Assembly: GCF_900161835.1 (NCBI RefSeq)
Contig: NZ_LT897836.1
Coordinates: forward strand, 682,001-746,000
DNA length: 64,000 bases
Source of the DNA: Sodalis endosymbiont of Henestaris halophilus
GTDB taxonomy: Bacteria; Pseudomonadota; Gammaproteobacteria; Enterobacterales; Enterobacteriaceae
Direction: 5' to 3'
Shown: in pieces, positions 56,817 through 64,000 of the stretch
How positions within the stretch are numbered: position 1 is the first letter of the stretch
Layout of the letters: every line of letters begins with the position of its first letter
Notes under the pieces: model-generated
Database searches by the model: none
What the model was told of the DNA's origin: nothing
Seen by the model: the letters and a program-made list of their open reading frames with translations, nothing else
Translations under genes and position numbers: made by a program

Positions 56817-59800
56817 GCTTAGTTAAGAAAATTCGCCTGAGTGTCGTGCTGCTGGTATTGCTGGTTACCGCGCTTGCATTTTTAGTTGGCACTACTAGTG
56901 GATTGCATTTTTTGCTGAACGGTGCGGCCCGCTTGATACCTGGACTAGAAATTGCTTACGTCAGCGGCGGCTGGCGCGATTTGACTATTAAGCATTTACG
57001 GTACCAAATACCCGGCATTACGGTAAGTATTGGTGAATTTCATTTAGCACTGGAACTAAGTTCCCTGTGTAGGCGTCAGCTGTGCTTAAACGATCTTTCC
57101 ATGCGCGATGTGAATATCGGAGTTAATACTGCTGAATGCGGGCCTCCGATTCCTATAACGCAGGTTAAATTAGGTGCCGGTCCTCTGTCTACTCCTTATC
57201 CGATCAACCTACGCTGTATAACACTAAATAAAGTGCAAGTCAAATTAGATAATATCCTCATCGATCTTGATGCATTAAGCACTGGTTTTCAGTTTCAGGG
57301 CAATAACCTGATAATAACGCCGATGCGCATCACTGGTTTGTTGGTGGCGCTGCCATCGTCGACACAAGTAGTAGTAGATAAAGTTGCTGCTACTTCGCGA
57401 ACAATTAAACCTAAAATATATCTACCTAAGAAAAAAATTATCGAAATAGAGACAAAACAGTCGGTAATTAGTGCATTACCGATGCTAACCAAAAAATTGC
57501 GCGAACTATTTGCCAAGCCACTGTTACCGCGAGTAACTTCGTTTACTCTTCCGTTGAATTTAACGGTTGAAAATATAGAGGTGGAGAATTTGCTTCTGAT
57601 TAGCGATGTCAGTTTGCTGATTACCCGGTTACGTTTGCAGGCAGCAACTCGTGATCAGCGTGCTGAATTGACTTTATTGGATATCGATTCACCTCAAGGT
57701 TGGCTGAATGCTTCTGGTAATGCTGAGCTAAGCGGTCGCTGGCCAGTAATTATAACAATTAACACGATCGTTAATAGCGCACCGCTAAAAGGTGAAAAAA
57801 TTAAACTCGCGGTGGGTGGCTATCTGCTTGATGAGTTGCACGCCGCGCTTAATCTTTCCGGTCCGCTCACAGCACAGTTAATGTTGAAAATGCGCTTGTC
57901 GGAAGCGGGCTTACCGCTAACGATGATGCTTAATAGCGAGTCTGCGCAGTGGCCGTTAACCGGCACGCCGCAATATCAGGTACGCGGCCTGGCCCTAAAA
58001 CTAAACGGTGAAGTGCAAGATTATCGATTGACGTTGAAGGCGGGACTAAGCGGCATGGGATTACCTCCGGCGGATGTTATCTTAGACGCTCAGGGTAATA
58101 CCGATAGATTTATACTTTCGCGGTTACGTTTAGCTACGCTACATGGTAATACCGATTTGAGTGCGGTAGTAGACTGGCAGCATGCTATTTGCTGGAGTAG
58201 CGAATTATCGTTAAGCGGTATCAATACTGCCAGCCAATGGCCGGCTTGGCCCGCGAGGCTAGATGGGAAGATCACTAGCTGTGGCTGTCTGTATGGTGAA
58301 TACTGGCAACTAAAGGTGTCTCAGCTAGATCTCCATGGTCATATTCTTAAAAACTCGTTAACAGCTAAGGGATCACTTAGCGGTAACTCTGTTGGTGAAT
58401 GGCAGGTGCCAGAACTGTTTTTGGTCCTTGGGCGTAACCAGATAACGGTGAAAGGTGAATTAAATGATGCGTTATCTCTTGATGCCATAATCAACGCGCC
58501 GACGCTGAGCGGAACCCTACCGGAATTAGATGGGCGAGTGTTGGGAAATATAAAACTGCGTGGCAATATGCGCTCACCGCAATTACTAATAGATCTTGAC
58601 GTGCATGCGCTGCGCTGGAGGGCTGTGACTATCGGTCGCATTGCGCTGCAGGGCATTGTCTGTTACGGCGATATCGTTCGCGGCAATATACAACTGCGTT
58701 TATACCGGTTTATACAGGGATCATTATCCATTGCAGAACTCACTATGAACTCAACTGGCAATGAGAATCAGCATCAACTAAAAATAGAGATGCATGGTGA
58801 TCCGATTTCTGGTCAGCTGCATTTAAACGGTGGTTTTGATCGACAACAGCAACGTTGGCAGGGTACCCTAAATCAAACTCATTTTGATACGCCACTGGGC
58901 GAATGGCAACTAGCTCGCGCGATGACTTTGGATTATCAAACTGCATCGCAACACCTTATTATTGGTCCACATTTTTGGCTAAATTCTAATGCGCAAATCT
59001 GCGCGCCACAAAATATTGAGGTGGGGGCATCTGGACAGGCGAGTTTGGTTTTAAATCACTTCGATTTAGCTATGTTAAAACTTATATTACCTAAGCAGAC
59101 GCAAACCAGTGGCGTCTTTAATGGCCGAGTTGATATATGCTGGACTTCAGTCAACGGTTTACCGCAAGGAAAAATGGTGTTAGTTGGTAAAGGAGTGAAG
59201 GTCGATCAAACTGTTCAGGGCAAAACTATATCAGTGAATTTTGAAATGTTAACGTTTAGTGCGGCATTGGATAAGGGGTTAATATGCCTAGATTGGTTGA
59301 TTAACATTGCCGGCAACGGTCAGTTGAGCGGTCAAGTACAAGTGACAGATCTCAAAAATAGACGGGAGTTGTCCGGCAACGTCAACATCAATCATCTCTC
59401 ATTAGCACTATTAAATCCGTTAATTTCGCGGAACGGAAGCGTTGATGGGCTGGTCAATGCAGCGTTGCGTCTTGACGGTAGTGTTTGGCGCCCGGAGTTT
59501 TACGGTCAGCTAGGAATAGAGCGTATAGTGATCAAAGGCAACTTCATGCCTATTACCATGACTGAGAGTCAATTGGCTCTCTTGTTTGCTGGGGCCTGTT
59601 CCACTCTGCATGGAACTATCAATACTACCCATGGTCAGGTCAACCTTACTGGTGAAGCAGACTGGAGTCAGATGGTAACCTGGCGTGCTCGCATTAACGC
59701 GCAGGGAAATAGGGTACGAATCACCGTGCCGCCAATAGTGCGGTTGGATTTGTCGCCGGATATAATGTTTGAGGCAACGCCTACACTTTTTGCTCTTACT

Positions 59801-60643
59801 GGCAAAGTAGATATTCCCTGGGCACGCATTGAGGTAAATGATATGCCGAAAAGTGCAGTAAACATATCCAGTGATGAATTGTTTCTAAACGATAATTTGC
59901 AACCGGTTGATGATCGTATCAACAGCACTTTCATCCCGATTAGCTTGAATCTACTGGTTCATGTTGGCGATGGAGTGCGCTTTAACGCTTTTGGCCTAAA
60001 AGCTAAGTTAAAAGGGGATTTAAAAGTAGTACAAGATAAACAAGTACTGGGGCTGAACGGACAAATAGATATTCCCTCCGGGCGTTTTCACGCCTACGGA
60101 CAGGATTTAATTGTAAACAAAGGACAGCTGCTGTTTTCCGGACCGGTTGATCAGCCTTATTTGAATATTGAAGCTATCCGTAATCCGGATTCTACTGAGG
60201 ATGAAGTCACGGCTGGGATACGCGTAACCGGTTTAGCTGATCAACCGAAGTTAGAGGTTTTTTCTAATCCTGTTAAATCTCAACAGGAAGCGCTTTCTTA
60301 TTTGCTTCGTGGACAAAGTTTAAATGCTTCTAACGCTGATAGCAATATGATGACATCCATGTTACTTGGATTAGGAATTGCACAAAGCGGACAAGTTATG
60401 GGTAAAATCGGACAAGCATTCGGAGTTAGCGACTTAGCGCTAGACACTCAAGGGGTTGGCGATAGCTCCCAGGTAGTGGTAAGTGGTTACATCGCTCCTA
60501 ATCTGCAAGTCAAATACGGTGTTGGTATTTTTGACTCACTAGCAACTTTAACGATACGTTATCGTTTAAGTCCGAAACTTTATCTCGAAGCCGTATCTGG
60601 TCTTCACCAAGCGATAAACTTACTTTATCGTTTTGAATTTTAA
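56813..60643 (+). CDS. tamB: Translocation and assembly module protein TamB
   Basis: 1276 residues (about 1259 in E. coli). AsmA-like protein anchored in the inner membrane by one helix (residues 10-32) that spans the periplasm to TamA and is thought to carry phospholipid to the outer membrane in a long beta-taco groove. The C-terminal DUF490/TamB domain is intact: [19 protein letters not shown]-type repeat ([11 protein letters not shown]), [17 protein letters not shown], and a final amphipathic strand YLEAVSG...LLYRFEF. The longest gene here and fully open, so clearly under selection. Confidence 0.96.
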   Translation: MSLVKKIRLSVVLLVLLVTALAFLVGTTSGLHFLLNGAARLIPGLEIAYVSGGWRDLTIKHLRYQIPGITVSIGEFHLALELSSLCRRQLCLNDLSMRDVNIGVNTAECGPPIPITQVKLGAGPLSTPYPINLRCITLNKVQVKLDNILIDLDALSTGFQFQGNNLIITPMRITGLLVALPSSTQVVVDKVAATSRTIKPKIYLPKKKIIEIETKQSVISALPMLTKKLRELFAKPLLPRVTSFTLPLNLTVENIEVENLLLISDVSLLITRLRLQAATRDQRAELTLLDIDSPQGWLNASGNAELSGRWPVIITINTIVNSAPLKGEKIKLAVGGYLLDELHAALNLSGPLTAQLMLKMRLSEAGLPLTMMLNSESAQWPLTGTPQYQVRGLALKLNGEVQDYRLTLKAGLSGMGLPPADVILDAQGNTDRFILSRLRLATLHGNTDLSAVVDWQHAICWSSELSLSGINTASQWPAWPARLDGKITSCGCLYGEYWQLKVSQLDLHGHILKNSLTAKGSLSGNSVGEWQVPELFLVLGRNQITVKGELNDALSLDAIINAPTLSGTLPELDGRVLGNIKLRGNMRSPQLLIDLDVHALRWRAVTIGRIALQGIVCYGDIVRGNIQLRLYRFIQGSLSIAELTMNSTGNENQHQLKIEMHGDPISGQLHLNGGFDRQQQRWQGTLNQTHFDTPLGEWQLARAMTLDYQTASQHLIIGPHFWLNSNAQICAPQNIEVGASGQASLVLNHFDLAMLKLILPKQTQTSGVFNGRVDICWTSVNGLPQGKMVLVGKGVKVDQTVQGKTISVNFEMLTFSAALDKGLICLDWLINIAGNGQLSGQVQVTDLKNRRELSGNVNINHLSLALLNPLISRNGSVDGLVNAALRLDGSVWRPEFYGQLGIERIVIKGNFMPITMTESQLALLFAGACSTLHGTINTTHGQVNLTGEADWSQMVTWRARINAQGNRVRITVPPIVRLDLSPDIMFEATPTLFALTGKVDIPWARIEVNDMPKSAVNISSDELFLNDNLQPVDDRINSTFIPISLNLLVHVGDGVRFNAFGLKAKLKGDLKVVQDKQVLGLNGQIDIPSGRFHAYGQDLIVNKGQLLFSGPVDQPYLNIEAIRNPDSTEDEVTAGIRVTGLADQPKLEVFSNPVKSQQEALSYLLRGQSLNASNADSNMMTSMLLGLGIAQSGQVMGKIGQAFGVSDLALDTQGVGDSSQVVVSGYIAPNLQVKYGVGIFDSLATLTIRYRLSPKLYLEAVSGLHQAINLLYRFEF

Positions 60644-60645
60644 TC

Positions 60646-60955
60646 ATGCGAATTATTTTCACTGTAATTTAAGATGCGCAAGGGAAATATCCACTAATTA
60701 AATAATTACCAATGATTGGGAAATGATAAGATAGCAAAGCTATGAGCTTTAAGATCATATTGTTAGGCAACAAGCCCAGTTTATGGTAAGGCGTATCGTA
60801 TTTATTTTACAAATCTGGCATATTTAGATGAATTGCGCACCAAAAGCAGCGAATTCAAGCATACTTTAATTGACACTACCTTAACTGTAGTGTTGTCTAG
60901 ATATGTCTTCATCATCGCCCGGTTACTGATGTCTTGGGTCGTTACCCCCGGTTAG
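60646..60955 (+). pseudogene. ytfP: ytfP relic (gamma-glutamylcyclotransferase-like)
   Basis: Begins MRIIFT directly after tamB, as YtfP (MRIFVYG) does. LLGNKP matches SLGHYPG. In a shifted frame, AYRIYFTNLAYLDELRTKSSEF then KHTLIDT matches EVYRIDNATLAELDALRTRGGEYARQLIQT. Stops occur early. The last part is open but diverged. Confidence 0.85.
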
Positions 60956-61036
60956 GGGGTAAATTGATATAATTTCTCCATCCGATGAGGGAGTTGAGCT
61001 ATTTTAAAACCTTTTATGAATCTTTTTCTGATAGTT

Positions 61037-61567
61037 TTATTTCTTTTGGGCGCGCTCAAAAGAGGCAAGGATCTCGGCTCTTGCGGCTTTGGTGTTACCC
61101 CAGCCGTCAACCTTTACCCATTTGCCAACTTCTAGATCTTTGTAATGTTCGAAGAAATGAGTAATTCTCGCTCTCAATATCGTCGGAAAATCGTCGATAT
61201 CTTTAATATTGTCATATTCTTTTGATAGTTTCGTGTGTGGCACTGCCACTATTTTAGCGTCTGTTCCGACTTCATCTGTCATTTTTAATACACCAATTGG
61301 ACGGCAGCGTATCACAGAGTTAGGCTGCAGGGGATACGGAGTCGGTACCAACACATCTACTGGGTCTCCATCCATGGAAAGGGTGTGGTTAATGTATCCA
61401 TAATTACAAGGATATAACATCGCAGTAGGCATAAAACGATCAACAAACAGAGCGCTGCTTTTCTTATCAATTTCGTATTTAATAGGGTAAGCATTAGCAG
61501 AAATTTCAATGATTACATAAATATCTTCTGGAAAACTTTTTCCTATCGGTACCTGATTCAAACTCAT
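61037..61567 (-). CDS. ppa: Inorganic pyrophosphatase
   Basis: 176 residues, the E. coli length. Cytoplasmic enzyme that hydrolyses pyrophosphate and drives nucleotide polymerisation and activation reactions. The active-site pattern is kept: E21 (Met counted), [21 protein letters not shown], the metal-binding signature DGDPVDVLV, and [17 protein letters not shown] small change, NADPIK to NAYPIK, lies next to the active site. It is transcribed towards the tamAB/ytfP side, convergent with it, as in E. coli. Confidence 0.97.
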   Translation of the reverse strand: MSLNQVPIGKSFPEDIYVIIEISANAYPIKYEIDKKSSALFVDRFMPTAMLYPCNYGYINHTLSMDGDPVDVLVPTPYPLQPNSVIRCRPIGVLKMTDEVGTDAKIVAVPHTKLSKEYDNIKDIDDFPTILRARITHFFEHYKDLEVGKWVKVDGWGNTKAARAEILASFERAQKK

Positions 61568-61591
61568 ATCGTTGCCCTTAAATATTTTAAT

Positions 61592-61597
61592 ATTATA
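61592..61597 (-). promoter_or_regulatory. Possible -10 of ppa
   Basis: Reading on the minus strand, a perfect TATAAT lies 24 bases before the ppa ATG. No good -35 is seen 16-18 bases further upstream. Confidence 0.3.
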
Positions 61598-62375
61598 GTA
61601 GTGAGAGGGTTAGTATAATTTCTTTTACCCCGCGCGCGATACGAAGGTGGGGGATCGCAGTACCAGCCCTTACTTGTATAAGTTAGCCTAATAGTATAAT
61701 GGTGTCACTATTTCTCGATAGTAAGTGGGCGCGATCCCAATCTTAAAACTTGTTCTGGCAATCGCTGATTAAGTATTCTTCTATATTGTTAATTATGTAC
61801 TCGCTTTCGGTGAAACATGCGGCATAATGTTGGTGCAGTTCGTTTGTCTTAACCAAAAAATTTAGTTTTACCGTTACTGGTATTGTTTTTAAGCTTGTCT
61901 ACAGAGAAATATTATTTGATTGCAATTACAGGCTAATCAGCGCTTGTCGTTATAGCATGAGAATCGTGGTGACAGATGTAGAGATAAATGTTTTAAAAAA
62001 TAAAATATACAATTAGCTAATCGCTATGACTCTATGTATAGAGTCGGTATGCGTTTTATACATTTCTTGGTAATATTGATATATTCAACCTTTGTTGATG
62101 GAATACATCTGCTAAGACGAGGTAAGATGCACGTTTTTATATGCAATAGGTAAAATATTTATCAGTAACGTATCTTAAATAAATGTATGTGCGCCGGTAC
62201 TAAGTGGGTATATTAGCATCAGGATCATAGTTCGTGAATGCTGATTTTTCATTTTTCAACAAATCTAACAACATTATGTGCGGATAGGTAGAAAATAGTT
62301 TTAACCGAGACTTTGACGTCTAGATTAAAAGAATCGTTCAATAAATCTATAAGTGCCAGGTATTTGCTATTTCAC

Positions 62376-62409
62376 TTCTTTAAAGAAAATTTCAATTTTC
62401 TTTAAAGAA
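62376..62409. repeat. Perfect 16-base-arm inverted repeat, 2-nt spacer
   Basis: TTCTTTAAAGAAAATT (62376-62391), TC, AATTTTCTTTAAAGAA (62394-62409). The longest perfect inverted repeat found in the window; each arm also contains the palindrome TTCTTTAAAGAA. It could extrude as a cruciform. No gene lies within 800 bases upstream or 1.5 kb downstream. Confidence 0.8.
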
Positions 62410-64000
62410 TAAATAATTCATGACTTGTCCATAGATTTATTGTTCATTTCTAATTTTGTTTGCTAACAGATATAGTTTTACAGAATTTTTCTGTACGTTT
62501 TTATTTTATAAGTTAACAAAATATCTATTAATTCTGTTTTATTGACGTAACAGTGAACGATTGCAATCATGCGGTTAATATATAAATAATGTAATTAGCT
62601 TTCTAGAGTATGAAATATGCATATTGCTACTCAATAGCAAATTGACTAAACTTTTCATGATAATTTCTTATGAATCTTAAAACATACTTTGAATTTACGA
62701 ATGATAAAAACATAATTAATAGTACGTTAAATCTAGTTTACTTTTAAAAAGTAACCTATTCACTTTTTAAATAAAGTGTTTATCAATTTATCTGCAATAT
62801 CTTTATGTATGGGCGGTTTTGTAATGCTGTCCCATTTTATGGGACATAACATTATTGATTCAAATGGTGATTTTTATCTGACATGAATACGCTATTGCAG
62901 GAGCTGATTATTGATCGTACTCAATTTTACTATATGATGTAACTTTTATTTTGCGTTGTTTTTGGTAATTATCTACAATGCAGTATCGTTGATCATCCCT
63001 TGATTGAAAGTTGGGGCGATAAATTTGGTAACTTTTATTTATATATGTATTAGGTCTTCAGTAGCTGTACGATTATATGCCGGCAACCGCTATGTTGCTT
63101 GTCGTGGGTGGCACTAACAGTTAAACTACTCATCTCCAGTATAATTCCTTAAATTATGGTTAGGACAATTAGTAATTCAGAATAAAGTTAATGAATAACA
63201 TTTATAATGTGAAATACGATTTCACAGCTTTATTTATCATATGTATAAGTTTGTTTAACTTGTTACACACGCGGCTAGACTGCCCAGATAAACCTATTAA
63301 CGACGTCATGAAGAAATAAAATAATGCAATTAGAAAATAGATGACATTTTACCTCGATAATAAAAGGAAGATCTAACTTTCAATGGTTTTTATTTTTACA
63401 GAGAAATAATTTCTTTATAAGTAAATATTGCATTTAATTGTATAACAAAGAATAAACTTCGAGCATGTTAGCAATAAGCCACTCACTTTTACATGGTTTC
63501 CTAGGTTAGTATAGATAAACTTAACTACTATGTTTTCAATAAGCTAAGATGGGAGGTTACACTTGTATTTTATGTAACATGATATTTACTAAATATTAAT
63601 CTACAGTTTTTATCCTGTATTTTCTTGTGCTGTAATTCAAGCACTATTCAATAGATGGCAATATTAATTGCATTTATTTAAATCATACGTAGCGATAACA
63701 TCTTAATTTTCTTTAAAAACCTTTGTTGTTATATGTAAAAATACAAATAAAACTTTTAATGCAAGGCTAGTTAGCATTATATAAGAATCATTGCTTGTTT
63801 TGAATTTTGCTTATTTTACCTGTTTGAATATATATTATTTTATCGAGCTTAAAAATGTAATAAACATCGCAAAAAGGTTTGTAGGACAAACAGATGTCCG
63901 CTAGCATGCAATAGCTGACCAGTGTGGATTTATAGTAAATTATGATACACAGGAAGTGTAGTCTTGATCCTCCGTAATAACTCGTTTAAGACATTCAAGT

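Larger units (their letters stand above)
61568..64000. other. 2.4-kb gene desert at the window end
   Basis: AT-rich, no recognisable frame on either strand. Structures are GACTCTA/TAGAGTC (62025-62045), the very long inverted repeat at 62376-62409, GTCCCAT/ATGGGAC (62829-62845) and TGTGAAAT/ATTTCACA (about 63209-63227). Confidence 0.65.

Noticed and set aside
61209-61403. 64-codon plus-strand frame
   Set aside because: Antisense shadow of ppa.

Overview
The window looks like a piece of the chromosome of a host-restricted insect endosymbiont of the Enterobacterales (Sodalis- or Serratia-like). Every recognisable protein is close to its Escherichia coli counterpart and the gene order is enterobacterial, but only about 23 kb of 64 kb (36%) is intact coding sequence. 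The rest is AT-rich, stop-riddled DNA. Where I could read it against the expected gene order, it is made of decayed genes rather than true intergenic sequence. I saw no tRNA, rRNA, CRISPR array, prophage or intact mobile element. No new multi-gene system is visible. The interest lies in the pattern of decay and in a set of unusually long perfect hairpins.
Layout. (1) 1-3058: end of the fatty-acid cluster fabD-fabG-acpP-fabF. (2) 4685-7138: tmk-holB-ycfH, with pabC/mltG decayed in front. (3) 8944-10959: hinT, lpoB, and a thiK interrupted by one in-frame amber codon. (4) 10960-17704: desert. (5) 17705-25110: relics of cpxR-cpxA-trmL (+), then cysE relic, intact gpsA, and secB-grxC-yibN relics (-), then envC-yibQ relics (+). 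gpsA is the only survivor of this block. (6) 30560-34170: tgt relic followed by intact yajC-secD-secF. (7) 34171-42592: desert holding an IS3-family transposase scrap and probable tsaE and amiB relics. (8) 42593-49896: yjeT, purA, (nsrR relic), rnr, rlmB, then the ribosomal operon rpsF-priB-rpsR-rplI. (9) 55074-61567: tamA-tamB, ytfP relic, and ppa on the minus strand. (10) 61568-64000: desert.
What survives: fatty-acid elongation, dTMP/ATP synthesis, replication (delta prime, PriB), translation (S6, S18, L9, RlmB, RNase R), Sec export (YajC-SecDF), envelope assembly (TamAB, LpoB), phospholipid precursor synthesis (GpsA) and pyrophosphatase. What is lost or dying: envelope stress sensing (CpxRA), the SecB chaperone, cysteine synthesis (CysE), glutaredoxin 3, queuosine tRNA modification (Tgt), wobble methylation (TrmL), nitric-oxide sensing (NsrR), septal murein hydrolysis (EnvC, AmiB) and thiamine salvage (ThiK). 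This suits a sheltered intracellular life.
Comparisons with E. coli protein lengths and sequences are from memory; no database search was run.
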